Positions 25,518 to 34,809 of a DNA stretch of 64,000 bases are shown here, in pieces; within the stretch, counting starts at the first letter, position 1, and every line of letters begins with the position of its first letter. This stretch comes from Helicobacter_J cappadocius (GTDB lineage: Bacteria > Campylobacterota > Campylobacteria > Campylobacterales > Helicobacteraceae): the NCBI RefSeq assembly GCF_030686155.1, contig NZ_JAUPEV010000001.1, forward strand, positions 124,001 through 188,000. Reading direction: 5' to 3'. The notes below the pieces were generated by a model. It saw only the letters and a program-made list of their open reading frames with translations. It made no database searches and had not been told where the DNA came from. Position numbers and translations under genes: made by a program.

Positions 25518-26418
25518 CTTTTATCCTTTTTATATCCCGTAGAAATACCGGTAATGCTATCAAGATTCCTGAAATTAAAATCAATAAAATACCTGTGATG
25601 CTCACAAAATCAGGAAATCTATCGCCTAAAAATAACCCTAAAATAACCCCCCAAACAATACGACTATAATCAATGGGTGCAACAATCCCTGCTGGTGCCA
25701 ACATGTAAGCACGAGTGAGAAACTGTTGTCCAAAGGTTCCTGCTAGTCCCATCAACAAAACATAGATCCAATCAAGTCCATTAGGAATATGCCATCCATT
25801 AGATAGATGAGGAATATTGATAAACATTCCAACACCTCCAATAATGCTCATTGTAATACCAAAGGCAAACACCACGCTTCTCTCATCAAAATAGTCTCTC
25901 AGGCTTCTCAAAGTAACAAACGCCAATGCTGCAGCCACTCCGCTAAAAATCCCTGCAAACACACTCTTACCATCAAGTCCCCCAACACTAGGATTTGAAA
26001 TACATATCACTCCAACAAAACCAATCGCAGTTGCAATAATAACGCCTATTTTTGGCCTTTCTCTTAAAAAAATGGCTGAAAAAATAACCGTATAAATAGG
26101 CACACTTTGTGCAAAAGCCGTAGCTGTCCCTAATGGAATAGTGGCAATATTATAAAACAAGGCCAACATACTCAATCCTCCAATAACCGCACGAAACAAA
26201 AGTTTTCCCCAGCCACCTTTCTTTTTGTTTTTTTTACTAGGTGGAGAGATTGCAAAAATGCCCAATACAAAAATCACCATCACAAAAGATCGAAAAAAAA
26301 TATTTTCCATAGGAGATAATTGCGGAGAAAGAAGCTTTACAAACGCATTCATTAAAGCAAAGCTAAATGATGAGAGAGCCATATATATAATTCCAAAACT
26401 AGTCTGAGAATATTTCAT
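25510..26418 (-). CDS. EamA/DMT-family exporter
   Basis: 302 residues from ATG 26416-26418, preceded by AAGGA. A TTG 39 bases upstream lacks a ribosome site. It has ten predicted spans in two EamA repeats; each repeat ends with the typical segment LGTATAFAQSVPIYTVIFSAIFLRERP and PAGIVAPIDYSRIVWGVILG. Transporters of this family export amino acids or other metabolites. As first gene of the ilvA operon it may handle a threonine-family amino acid, which is only an inference. A strong terminator (26522-26552) isolates it from hugZ. Confidence 0.8.
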   Translation of the reverse strand: MKYSQTSFGIIYMALSSFSFALMNAFVKLLSPQLSPMENIFFRSFVMVIFVLGIFAISPPSKKNKKKGGWGKLLFRAVIGGLSMLALFYNIATIPLGTATAFAQSVPIYTVIFSAIFLRERPKIGVIIATAIGFVGVICISNPSVGGLDGKSVFAGIFSGVAAALAFVTLRSLRDYFDERSVVFAFGITMSIIGGVGMFINIPHLSNGWHIPNGLDWIYVLLMGLAGTFGQQFLTRAYMLAPAGIVAPIDYSRIVWGVILGLFLGDRFPDFVSITGILLILISGILIALPVFLRDIKRIKDV

Positions 26419-26521
26419 AGATATCCTTGAAAAAAACTTGTTAAAAGTATAAAACAAATCTGATTTTTTATGCTTAAATTTACAATAAAATATTTTGTAT
26501 GGATTTTATAAATTAATAAAA

Positions 26522-26552
26522 AATAAATGTCCGGGGAAACCCGGCATTTATT
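26522..26552 (-). terminator. Rho-independent terminator downstream of hugZ
   Basis: Read on the minus strand: AATAAATG and CCGGG pair with CCCGG and CATTTATT around a TTTC loop with one bulged base, followed by TTTTTTATTAATTT. It ends the hugZ transcript before the EamA gene. Confidence 0.8.
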
Positions 26553-26629
26553 AAAAGGAAGATAATGCGAAATTAAAACAATGGGAGACATTGCTTTAAC
26601 TAAAATCACGATTTACAAACTAAACAACC

Positions 26630-26680
26630 AAACTAAAGGAGACCCACAACCACAACCACACCTACTCTCCTTTAGTTTTT
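26630..26680 (+). terminator. Long hairpin ending in a T-run (plus strand)
   Basis: AAACTAAAGGAGA (26630-26642) pairs perfectly with TCTCCTTTAGTTT (26666-26678) around a 23-base C/A-rich loop, and the 3' arm runs into TTTTT. On the minus strand there is no following T-run. Confidence 0.65.
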
Positions 26681-26702
26681 GAAACAACTAACAATTAGGA
26701 AT

Positions 26703-27458
26703 TTATTTTTTAATTTTATGTGGATTGCCTGCACCTCCTATATAAGAGATTTCACCGTTGATAATATCATAAGCTTGACCAAATCCTTTGACAAACCTAC
26801 CTTTAAGAAATTCAAGATGAATCAGATGAAAATCCATCATATCACGAATGGTCTTGATACCTCCGCTTTCTCCAACCTCACCAATAAAGCTATCAAAAAT
26901 CTTATCAAACTCGCTCCCGCGTTCGATAAATTTTGCCCGTGCTCTGTATCGGAGACGTTTTCTCAAAATAACTGATTTTGCCTTTGACTCATCTTCAATA
27001 AACATAATCTCTAAATTATCCGGATTCTCACGCAAACTCCCATAATGTTCAGCCACTTCACTGACATAAATATAATATTTACCTTCACATTTCAAAAGAG
27101 GTGCATAAGAACAAACAACTTCCCCTGAGGAATTCAAACTTGAGATAATAATCGTATTCATCCCTTTGATAAAATCCTCAATTTCTTTTTTTACTGATAC
27201 TGTATCTAATGTCTTAGGAACACTCTGACACAGCTCAATAATTGCATTTTTCAATCCATCTTTTGGATCGGTTACTTTCTGAGGAAATTCGATCCTAAGA
27301 CTTTTTCCCTCATTATAAGAAATATCTAAACCTAGCATATCAACTTTTGTGAGTTTGACATTTTTTGGCTCATGTAGCTGTCCGAACTTCTTTAGAAGTC
27401 CAACAAGCTCTGAATGATGGTGTTCATTCATATGATTCAAAATGCTTTCTGTTTCCAT
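26703..27458 (-). CDS. hugZ: Haem oxygenase-like haem utilisation protein (HugZ)
   Basis: 251 residues. An N-terminal HugZ-type helical part (LNHMNEHHHSELVGLLKKFG) and the split-barrel domain are clear: FCSYAPLL-like VCSYAPLLKCEGKYYIYVSEVAEH, then VILRKRLRYRA and GRFVKGFGQAYDI close to the end, matching H. pylori HugZ as I remember it. HugZ degrades haem with a non-canonical opening site and releases iron. It is monocistronic between a terminator and its own promoter, with a Fur-type operator (27548-27566) upstream, so repression by iron is expected. The ribosome site is AAAGGAG. Confidence 0.95.
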   Translation of the reverse strand: METESILNHMNEHHHSELVGLLKKFGQLHEPKNVKLTKVDMLGLDISYNEGKSLRIEFPQKVTDPKDGLKNAIIELCQSVPKTLDTVSVKKEIEDFIKGMNTIIISSLNSSGEVVCSYAPLLKCEGKYYIYVSEVAEHYGSLRENPDNLEIMFIEDESKAKSVILRKRLRYRARAKFIERGSEFDKIFDSFIGEVGESGGIKTIRDMMDFHLIHLEFLKGRFVKGFGQAYDIINGEISYIGGAGNPHKIKK

Positions 27459-27513
27459 AAACTCTCCTTTCGTTTTAATGCTTTAATTTATCATTTATTT
27501 TTAAATTAATGAA

Positions 27514-27519
27514 ATTATA
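27514..27519 (-). promoter_or_regulatory. -10 box of hugZ
   Basis: TATAAT on the minus strand, 56-61 bases before the ATG. The predicted transcription start lies near 27507, and the Fur-type palindrome is centred about 50 bases upstream of it. Confidence 0.6.
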
Positions 27520-27547
27520 AATACTCTTAACTTAAAATAACATTAAA

Positions 27548-27566
27548 AATAATAATGATTATTATT
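27548..27566. promoter_or_regulatory. Fur-type operator upstream of hugZ
   Basis: A perfect palindrome, AATAATAAT and ATTATTATT around one G. Its core TAATAATGATTATTA matches the holo-Fur operator consensus reported for H. pylori (TAATAATnATTATTA, from memory) at every defined position. It lies between the ccoI stop and the hugZ promoter. Confidence 0.75.
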
Positions 27567-27583
27567 TTATATAAAATTCGGCC

Positions 27584-29971
27584 TTATTTTCGAATTCTAA
27601 AGCTATTTCCAACCACCAAAAGAGAACTTAAACTCATAGACAAAGCTGCAAAAAGTGGGATAATAAATCCTAAAACCGCCAGAGGAATCATCAAAAGATT
27701 ATAAATGACACTTAGAAAAATATTTTGTTTGATGGTTTTATAGGTAAGTGTGGCGATATCAAAAGCACTCCCAAGAGAAGTAAGGGTATCATCAAGAACC
27801 ACTACATCAGAAGATGCTAGTGCAATATCGCTACCTGACCCCATAGATATACCTATATCGCTTTTGCTAAGTGCCAAAGCATCATTGATGCCATCTCCTA
27901 CCATTATCACAACCTTACCCTGATGATGATATTGATCTACAATCTTTGCTTTATCTTCAGGCATAAGAGAATGATCAAAATTTGATATTCCAGCCTCTTT
28001 GGCAATACATGTGACTACCTCTGTTCTATCCCCACTTAAAAGTCTTATTTCAAGTCCCTTGTTTTTGAGTTTATTTATGAACTGCTTTGTGTCTTTTTTG
28101 AGCGTATCTCTGAGTAAAAATAAAGCTGAAAGTTTTCCATCTACGCTATAAGCAAAAATCATATCTTCACCTACTTTATCAATGGCTGAAACATCTACAT
28201 TGTGCATTTTAAGATATTCCAAATTCCCTCCTAGCAATCTTTTGCTCCCTGATGTTGCCTCAATGCCCATTGAAGATATCTGAGCAAAATCATTGATAAC
28301 CCCCTTTGCTTCTCCTAAAAATTTCTTGACACTTTGTGAGATAGGATGGGAACTAGCTGACACAAAAGAGCATAAAAGTCCTTTATCAAACTCTTCAAAC
28401 TTTTGCATCTCTATGACCTCTGGTTTGCCTGATGTAATCGTACCTGTTTTGTCCAAAAGAACCACATCAGCTTTTGCCATCGTTTCTAAAAAGGATGCTT
28501 CTTTAAAAATCAAGGATTTTTTATATGCTTCTGTAATCCCTACAATAGTGGCAATAGGTGTTGCTAAAGCCAAAGCACAAGGACAAGAAATAACAATCAC
28601 AGAAATAGCAATCATCAAAGAGTGTTCAAAAGTACCATCAATCCAATAATACCAACCCAAAAATGTTGCCATCGCTATACCTAAAACTATTTTTGAAAAA
28701 TACTGAGAAAGTGAATTTGCTAGATTTTGTATACGTGGCTTGTGTGCAATACACTCCTCCATAAGCCTAATAAGCCTAGTCATCAAAGAATCTGCAAAAG
28801 GTCTGCAAACCTTATAAATGAAGCTCTTGTTCGTATTTACATATCCAGAAAAAATTTCCTTACCTTGCAAAAAAACAGATGGCAAGGATTCTCCATTGAT
28901 GGCCTTAGTATCAAGAAGTGCTTCTTTACTCTCTAGTATTCCATCAAGTGCCAAACTTTCTCCAGGCAATATCTCTATTCTATCTCCCACTTTTACTTCT
29001 TGAGGTGTCTTACAAATTCTATTTTCTCCTTCTAAGACAATCACATTACTAGGAATTGTGGAATTTAGCTTATCGAGTGCATCTCCTGCATTTTTTTTGG
29101 ACTTAACTTCCAAAAACTTTCCTACAAACACTATGGTGATAATCATTGCCACTGATTCAAAATAGCTCTCTCCCACCTTGCTCAAACTTGCATAAATAGA
29201 ATAGATATAAGTTAAAGTTGCGCCCACACATACAAGCATATCCATTCCGAAAGTTCCATTTTTAATCCCAAAATAAGCACCCTTAAAAAATACTCGTCCT
29301 GTATAAAATAAAACAGGAGTTGCTAAAACAAACGAAACGAAGTTCAGCACATCTTTCATATCCCTTCCCATACCTAAAAAATACCCTGAATATTGTGCTA
29401 CAGCTATCCACATAATGTTCATTGTGCAAAAAATTGCTATTACCATTGAAATATAATAATTTTTACGTTCTTTTTTTGATTTGATTTCTTGAATATATGG
29501 ATCATAGGCATAAGCATCATATCCTATAGATTGAATTAATTCAATAATTCTAGAAAGCTTTATCACAGAGCAATCAAACACAATCCTTGCTTTATTGTTT
29601 GTATAATTAATACTTACTTCATATATGCCTTCTTGAGCGTTTAATATCTTTTCGTTCAACCAAATGCAGGCTGCACAATGGATATTTTCCAAAATCAGAC
29701 AAACTTCACACAATCCATCTTTAGTGGAAATATATTTTTCAGCAAATGCTAGAGTGTCAAAGGAATCCAAGCTGTGATTGCGTATAGACATAGGTGGTGA
29801 AATTGCATTATCTCCTAACTTATCATAAAAACCATCCAGACCAGATTCTTTAAGCAAGAAATAAACTCCCTCACATCCATTGCAACAAAAATATAACTCT
29901 TTCCCATTATCTATATATTTTTTCAAGGCACTTTCAGGATATTGTAAATGACAATGCGAACAATTTTTCAT
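27584..29971 (-). CDS. ccoI: Copper-translocating P1B-type ATPase for cbb3 oxidase assembly (CcoI/FixI)
   Basis: 795 residues. The N-terminus has the FixI-type metal-site pair NCSHC and FCCNGCEGVY, then an HMA domain with HCAACIW (about 96-102). Eight spans follow, with the CPC metal motif SCPCALALATP in the sixth, the phosphorylation site DKTGT, the SSHPISQS segment and the GDGIND hinge. This branch exports copper for CuB insertion into CcoN rather than for detoxification. The ATG overlaps the upstream methyltransferase stop (ATGA). In H. pylori the gene also follows ribD and this methyltransferase. Confidence 0.92.
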   Translation of the reverse strand: MKNCSHCHLQYPESALKKYIDNGKELYFCCNGCEGVYFLLKESGLDGFYDKLGDNAISPPMSIRNHSLDSFDTLAFAEKYISTKDGLCEVCLILENIHCAACIWLNEKILNAQEGIYEVSINYTNNKARIVFDCSVIKLSRIIELIQSIGYDAYAYDPYIQEIKSKKERKNYYISMVIAIFCTMNIMWIAVAQYSGYFLGMGRDMKDVLNFVSFVLATPVLFYTGRVFFKGAYFGIKNGTFGMDMLVCVGATLTYIYSIYASLSKVGESYFESVAMIITIVFVGKFLEVKSKKNAGDALDKLNSTIPSNVIVLEGENRICKTPQEVKVGDRIEILPGESLALDGILESKEALLDTKAINGESLPSVFLQGKEIFSGYVNTNKSFIYKVCRPFADSLMTRLIRLMEECIAHKPRIQNLANSLSQYFSKIVLGIAMATFLGWYYWIDGTFEHSLMIAISVIVISCPCALALATPIATIVGITEAYKKSLIFKEASFLETMAKADVVLLDKTGTITSGKPEVIEMQKFEEFDKGLLCSFVSASSHPISQSVKKFLGEAKGVINDFAQISSMGIEATSGSKRLLGGNLEYLKMHNVDVSAIDKVGEDMIFAYSVDGKLSALFLLRDTLKKDTKQFINKLKNKGLEIRLLSGDRTEVVTCIAKEAGISNFDHSLMPEDKAKIVDQYHHQGKVVIMVGDGINDALALSKSDIGISMGSGSDIALASSDVVVLDDTLTSLGSAFDIATLTYKTIKQNIFLSVIYNLLMIPLAVLGFIIPLFAALSMSLSSLLVVGNSFRIRK

Positions 29972-30723
29972 AAAATATCCTCCTTCTCTTCAAGAGAAAT
30001 ATCTTTTGAATGCACCTTAATGCTATAGGTATTAGTATCTTGATAAATTTTTTTTACCTCATCAGTATTGTCTAATTGGCTATTTGAATAATGAGTGATA
30101 AGCGGGGGGAGTATTTTTATACTTGATTTGGTATTAATTCTTGCCTTACATAGCAAAAGACTTGCCTCTTTATCAATCCTGGGATGAACAAATTTGGTCA
30201 CCTCAGGATTGAATCCCAAATCTTTAAGAATATGAAAAACTCTGTGAGATTCCTTTGCATCATAACAAAACACAAAACTTCCCTGCGATTTCAATAGTCT
30301 TTTTACCCTTGTACAAAACTCCCTAAATGGTAAAAATTCCTCACTTCTGGCAATTTTAATACGTCTGTTCTTTGCACCAATTATTCCTAGACGATAAAAA
30401 GGAGGATTTGAAATAATCATATCAAACTTTTTTTCACTATGAAAATCTAAAAAATTTTTGCAAATAATTTTTGCTTGAATTTTGGCAGATGCTGCATTTA
30501 TTTTTGATAAAAATGCCATATAAACATCAATTTCTATCATTGTAAGATCTATATCAAACGCTCTAGCACAAAGAAGCCCTACAACCCCACTTCCTGATCC
30601 CACCTCTAAAACACAAGAAGATTTTTTGATAAACTCTCTAGCAAAATCATATAAAAATAAACTATCACTATTGTAACAATATCCATCATATAGCTGATAT
30701 AACTTTAGGATTTTTTTATCCAT
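29968..30723 (-). CDS. TrmN6/YfiC-like tRNA adenine N6-methyltransferase
   Basis: 251 residues. The N-terminal LYQLYDGYCYNSDSLFLYDFA is the usual start of the TrmN6 group. Motif I is VLEVGSGSGVVGLLCA (about 37-52), and motif IV is NPPF in DMIISNPPFYR, marking an N6-adenine or N5-glutamine methyltransferase. The family member known in E. coli methylates A37 of tRNA(Val). The C-terminal 60 residues are an extra tail without a known domain. It overlaps ribD by 19 bases and ccoI by 4. Confidence 0.8.
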   Translation of the reverse strand: MDKKILKLYQLYDGYCYNSDSLFLYDFAREFIKKSSCVLEVGSGSGVVGLLCARAFDIDLTMIEIDVYMAFLSKINAASAKIQAKIICKNFLDFHSEKKFDMIISNPPFYRLGIIGAKNRRIKIARSEEFLPFREFCTRVKRLLKSQGSFVFCYDAKESHRVFHILKDLGFNPEVTKFVHPRIDKEASLLLCKARINTKSSIKILPPLITHYSNSQLDNTDEVKKIYQDTNTYSIKVHSKDISLEEKEDIL

Positions 30724-31718
30724 AATAACCCATCATTTCCTAGTTTTTGGATATAGAGCAATTCTGCATTCCATTCAAAACCTTTTGATTTAATGTTTTG
30801 TTTGAGCGTAGGAGAAATATATACCAAAACCATATCCACAAAAGAATGCAAACTTTCAAACAAATCCCATCCGCCTTCAATAACATTAAATCCTTTTTGG
30901 AGTTTCAAATGCTCAATTTGATGACAAATATCCACCTTTCTACAAGGAACTTTAAAAAGTGGTGCGTCATAAAAAGATTTTTCTTTTGTAAGTATTTGTA
31001 TATTCGGAGATGTATTGGCATACTCTTTTGTGCAATAGCGTACATCAAGCGTAGGTCTATCAACCCTTAAAGTCTTGCCTGATATAATAAGCGTATCTGC
31101 GACACATCGCTGATTGTGTGTAAATACCCTAGATTCCATTCCTGAGATCAATCCACTTTGGTAATCTCCATTAATTCTTTGAGCGATTTTAAATAAATTA
31201 AAATGCCCTCGCTCTTTTAAGCACAAAAATGGGTATAGCAAGGCATTGCACTCAAATTCTAAAACATTTTGCACAACCTCGATCCCAGAGTCTTGAAGTC
31301 TTTTTGCCCCTCCACTAGCTTGTTTTTGAATTTCAGATGAACCAATAACAACCCTTTTTGGACGAATAGTTTCTATAAGCTCTGCACAGGGTGGGGTTTT
31401 TCCATAATGGTTACAAGGTTCCAAAGTTACATAAATAGTGCAGTCATTAAAAATACCTTGATGATTGGCTTTGAGATAATGATGTATCTCTTTGGCATCT
31501 GCAAGATTGCATTTTTGATAGCTCAATTTCTCATAAGCATTTTTGAGTGCATTCACCTCAGCGTGAGCTGATCCTGCCTTTGTATGAGCACACACAGAAA
31601 GTATATTCCCTCCTCCATCTACAACCATCGCTCCAACAGCCGGATTAGGAAGTGTTAGACTCTGGTATTTCCAAGCTTCTTGAATACACAACGACAAAAA
31701 ATATTCATCTGAACTCAA
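30705..31718 (-). CDS. ribD: Bifunctional riboflavin biosynthesis deaminase/reductase (RibD)
   Basis: 337 residues from TTG 31716-31718 with AAGGA seven bases before it. The zinc site of the deaminase half is HAEVNAL (about 52-58) and LEPCNHYGKTPPC (about 99-111). The C-terminal reductase half is present, with a FKIAQRINGDYQSG start and VEGG-like VIEGGWDLF. It carries out the second and third steps of riboflavin synthesis. This gene begins the ribD-methyltransferase-ccoI operon and is divergent from the SulP carrier. Confidence 0.93.
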   Translation of the reverse strand: MSSDEYFLSLCIQEAWKYQSLTLPNPAVGAMVVDGGGNILSVCAHTKAGSAHAEVNALKNAYEKLSYQKCNLADAKEIHHYLKANHQGIFNDCTIYVTLEPCNHYGKTPPCAELIETIRPKRVVIGSSEIQKQASGGAKRLQDSGIEVVQNVLEFECNALLYPFLCLKERGHFNLFKIAQRINGDYQSGLISGMESRVFTHNQRCVADTLIISGKTLRVDRPTLDVRYCTKEYANTSPNIQILTKEKSFYDAPLFKVPCRKVDICHQIEHLKLQKGFNVIEGGWDLFESLHSFVDMVLVYISPTLKQNIKSKGFEWNAELLYIQKLGNDGLLWIKKS

Positions 31719-31909
31719 CTATTTTCCTTAAATAACCAAATCTATCTAGCAAAATCATAACCTTATAATACTGTAATTATAAAATAATTTTATGAAACCT
31801 CCAAAAACACTCTTTATAAAGTTTTTCTTTCTATTGAAAAAATTTACCTTGATTATGAGATAATCGCATTTTCTAATACCTTTGATTATATGTTTTATAA
31901 GGAGACTTA

Positions 31910-33388
31910 ATGAAGATTCCTCGCCCTAACTTCATACAAACCAAAAACGATATTCTTGCAGGAATGGTGGCATCTTTTGTAATGGTTCCAGAGGTCGTTG
32001 GTTTTGCACTTGTAGCAGGTTTTAACCCAATTATGGGGCTTTGGACTGCTTTTATCTTAGGACTTATTACAGCTCTAATTGGAGGAAAACCTGGTGCAGT
32101 TAGCGGGGCAGCAGGTTCTATGGCAGTGGTGATAGTGGGATTGGCAATCTCACATGGGGTTGGATATGTTCTTTGGGCTGGAGTTTTTGCTGGGATATTC
32201 CAAATACTTATCGGGGTTTTTAAGCTAGGGAAATTTATTCGTTTTGTACCTCAACCTGCAATTTTTGGATTTGTAAATGGACTAGCCATAGTGATTGCAA
32301 TGAGTCAATTACAATTTTTTAAATCAGAAGGAGCGATCATATATATCCTTGTAGGCATTACAATGCTAATTATGTTTGTATTGCCAAAATTTACAAAAGC
32401 CATTCCTGCAGGTCTTGTAGCAATTATTGGACTTGGAACATTATCTTATACTTTGCATTTAGATACCAAGCTCGTTAGCGATTTGGGGAACATAAGTGGC
32501 ACACTGCCTCATTTTTCAATCCCCCATGTCCCATTAAACTGGGAAACCTTAAAAATAATTTTGCCATACTCTATTATTTTAGCACTTGTTGGGTTGATTG
32601 AATCATTACTTACCCTATCTGTATTAGATGAAATTGGTGGAGAAAGGGGAGATGGAAACAAAGAATGCATCGCTCAAGGTATTGGAAATACAACTTGTGG
32701 ATTCTTTGGGGCAATGTCAGGGTGTGCAATGATTGGTCAAAGTATCATCAATACAGCTTCAGGAGGGACTACTAGATTATCATCTGTAACTACCTCTATT
32801 TTGATTATTTTATTTGTAGTGAGCATTCCTGGTATTATTGGTGAGATTCCTATTGGTGTGCTAGTAGGAATTATGTTTATGGTTTCTATCAAAACATTTG
32901 AATGGGCAAGTTTATCAAGAATCAAATCAATGAGCAAACCCGATGCGTTCATATTAATTGCTGTAACACTTATCACTATTTTTGCGGATTTGGCAATAGC
33001 AGTTATTGTTGGTGTTATTATCTCTGCTTTAGTATTTGCCTATCAACAAGCAAAAATCAAATCTAGTACAAAAATCGAAAAAGATGGTACAAAAATCTAT
33101 GAACTTGAAGGACCTTTATTTTTTGGTTCATCTTCAGATTTTATAAATGATATTTTTAATGTCAATACAGATCCAAAAAATGTAATCATAGATTTTAGCA
33201 AAACTCGAGTGATGGATAGTAGCGGGATTGAGGCAATCGACAAAATCACAAAAAAATATCTTCAAGCAGAAAAAAGTGTTAAACTCCGTCATCTTAGCGA
33301 TGATTGCAAAAAAGCTCTACAAATATCTAAAAAGTTTTGCACCTACGAATTAGATGATCCTAACTACAAAGTCGCAAGAGATCTCTAG
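31910..33388 (+). CDS. SulP-family anion transporter with STAS domain
   Basis: 492 residues. About eleven to twelve spans, starting NDILAGMVASFVMVPEVVGFALVAGF, the SulP entry motif, and a GAAGSMAVVIVGL turn. The C-terminal 100 residues form a STAS domain with VIIDFSKTRVMDSSGIEAI. It probably moves an anion such as sulfate or bicarbonate with H+ or Na+, but the substrate is not readable. AAGGAG precedes the ATG. It is a single gene ending at a hairpin shared with the convergent gltS. Confidence 0.9.
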   Translation: MKIPRPNFIQTKNDILAGMVASFVMVPEVVGFALVAGFNPIMGLWTAFILGLITALIGGKPGAVSGAAGSMAVVIVGLAISHGVGYVLWAGVFAGIFQILIGVFKLGKFIRFVPQPAIFGFVNGLAIVIAMSQLQFFKSEGAIIYILVGITMLIMFVLPKFTKAIPAGLVAIIGLGTLSYTLHLDTKLVSDLGNISGTLPHFSIPHVPLNWETLKIILPYSIILALVGLIESLLTLSVLDEIGGERGDGNKECIAQGIGNTTCGFFGAMSGCAMIGQSIINTASGGTTRLSSVTTSILIILFVVSIPGIIGEIPIGVLVGIMFMVSIKTFEWASLSRIKSMSKPDAFILIAVTLITIFADLAIAVIVGVIISALVFAYQQAKIKSSTKIEKDGTKIYELEGPLFFGSSSDFINDIFNVNTDPKNVIIDFSKTRVMDSSGIEAIDKITKKYLQAEKSVKLRHLSDDCKKALQISKKFCTYELDDPNYKVARDL

Positions 33389-33413
33389 CTCTTAGTAACT
33401 ATCACTAAGAGCT
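33387..33413. terminator. Hairpin between convergent sulP-type gene and gltS
   Basis: AGCTCTTAGT (33387-33396) pairs perfectly with ACTAAGAGCT (33404-33413) around a 7-base loop, directly behind the SulP stop and 10 bases before the end of gltS. A T-run follows on neither strand, so it is a weak or factor-helped terminator. Confidence 0.5.
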
Positions 33414-33422
33414 AAAAAGGGG

Positions 33423-34652
33423 TTAATGAAAGATCGGGAGATACAAAAATCCATTAATTACCGCAGAATTCACAAGATCAATAAAAAATGCTCCAACCAA
33501 AGGAACTATAATAAAAGCTGCGTGAGAATATCCATAATGATTGGTAACAGTCTGCATATTTACCATCGCTGTAGGAGTAGCACCAAGCCCAAAGCCACAA
33601 TGTCCAGCGGCAAAAACTGCTGCATCATAGTCTTTTCCACAAAATCTGAAGGTTACAAATACCGCATAAAGTATCATTATCACCACTTGAGCTACCAAAA
33701 TAACAAGCATTGGCAATGCTAGTGCAACTAGCTCCCATAGATTGATTGTCATTAACGCAAATGCCAAAAACAAAGACAGACTCACATTTCCTAGAACGGC
33801 GACTTCTCTATCAAAAACCTTGTGTATATTGAAAGCTGATAAAAAATTCCTCAAAATAACTCCAATAAAAAGACACCACACAAAAGTGGGCAAAGTATAA
33901 TTTGTATACTTTGTCACCAAATCAGAAAGACTTGTTCCTATAAGTAATGCTACAGCAATTAATGCCAAAGACTCCACAAAACTTGAAGCGGTTATCAATC
34001 GCTCTTTTTTGGGTGACTCAAAACCTACTGGATCCACCTCTTCGTTTAATTTATTTTCAGATTTTGAAGGAGTTTTAAGCTTGTATTTTTTTATCAAATA
34101 TCTCGCCACAGGACCTCCTATAATTCCTCCACTAACAAGTCCAAAGGTTGCTGATGCCATCGCTACTTCCATCGCTGGAGAAAAGTTATATGGAGCGGCT
34201 TTGAAAACCTCTGCCCAAGCAGCACCTGTTCCATGACCCCCACTCATCGTAATAGATCCTCCCAGCATCCCCATCAAAGGATTCACTCCCATTGCCTCAG
34301 CAATACCTATACCAATAAAATTCTGAAGAAATAAAAGTCCCACAACCACGACTAAAAATACACCTAGCATTCGCCCACCTTTTTTCAAAGAGGCAAAATC
34401 AGCACTCAAGCCAATAGATGTAAAAAATGCTAACATAAGTGGATCTTTCAAGGATGAGTCGAATTTTAATTCAACATTAGAAAATTTATAAACAATCAAA
34501 ATAAAAATTGCCGCAATAACCCCTCCAACAACTGGTTCTGGTATATCATAATCACGTAAGAACTTTACTCTTTTTATAATCAAACGCCCTAATAACAAAA
34601 CTGCTACCATGCACACTAAGGTAGCATAAATATTGAAATTCACTATATGCAT
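33423..34652 (-). CDS. gltS: Sodium/glutamate symporter (GltS)
   Basis: 409 residues with ten or more spans in two inverted halves. Family signatures include LLGRLIIKRVKFLRDYDIPEPVVGG near the start, SGGHGTGAAWAEVF in the first re-entrant loop, and CGFGLGATPTAMVNMQTVT in the second. It imports glutamate with Na+. H. pylori has gltS beside ribD and ccoI; here the SulP gene is inserted between them. Confidence 0.93.
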   Translation of the reverse strand: MHIVNFNIYATLVCMVAVLLLGRLIIKRVKFLRDYDIPEPVVGGVIAAIFILIVYKFSNVELKFDSSLKDPLMLAFFTSIGLSADFASLKKGGRMLGVFLVVVVGLLFLQNFIGIGIAEAMGVNPLMGMLGGSITMSGGHGTGAAWAEVFKAAPYNFSPAMEVAMASATFGLVSGGIIGGPVARYLIKKYKLKTPSKSENKLNEEVDPVGFESPKKERLITASSFVESLALIAVALLIGTSLSDLVTKYTNYTLPTFVWCLFIGVILRNFLSAFNIHKVFDREVAVLGNVSLSLFLAFALMTINLWELVALALPMLVILVAQVVIMILYAVFVTFRFCGKDYDAAVFAAGHCGFGLGATPTAMVNMQTVTNHYGYSHAAFIIVPLVGAFFIDLVNSAVINGFLYLPIFH

Positions 34653-34772
34653 TTTCTTTCCTTTTTTGCTTTGAATCTGAAATGAAACTATTCTATGGAA
34701 CTTTAGCTTAAACTACCTAAAACGCTATTTAAAACCAAATCCTATCAAATCAAACAATAAGCATTTTAATCT

Positions 34773-34778
34773 TATAAT
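34773..34778 (+). promoter_or_regulatory. -10 box of carboxynorspermidine dehydrogenase gene
   Basis: TATAAT followed by TGC, 32-37 bases before the ATG at 34810. Confidence 0.45.
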
Positions 34779-34809
34779 TGCAAAAATTATCTCAATCTAG
34801 GAGTGTATT

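Larger units (their letters stand above)
26515..26681 (+). ncRNA. Candidate small RNA gene on the plus strand
   Basis: The plus strand has a TATAAA box (26507-26512), then a GC-rich stem-loop (26522-26552), an unpaired middle, and a 13-bp perfect stem (26630-26642 with 26666-26678) ending in TTTTT, a standard terminator. No plus-strand gene precedes it, so a terminator in this direction needs another explanation, and a 160-base RNA fits. The terminator loop is a C/A-rich ACCCACAACC-type repeat, and the 3' arm carries TCTCCTTT, complementary to a Shine-Dalgarno site. Boundaries are estimates, and expression is unproven. Confidence 0.4.

Noticed and set aside
26415..26609. 64-codon frame on the minus strand between hugZ and the EamA gene
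   Set aside because: It runs through the terminator hairpin and has no ribosome site or protein-like composition.
33387..33413. Hairpin behind the SulP gene as a riboswitch or repeat element
   Set aside because: It lies directly behind the stop between convergent genes. A plain termination or mRNA-end hairpin explains it.
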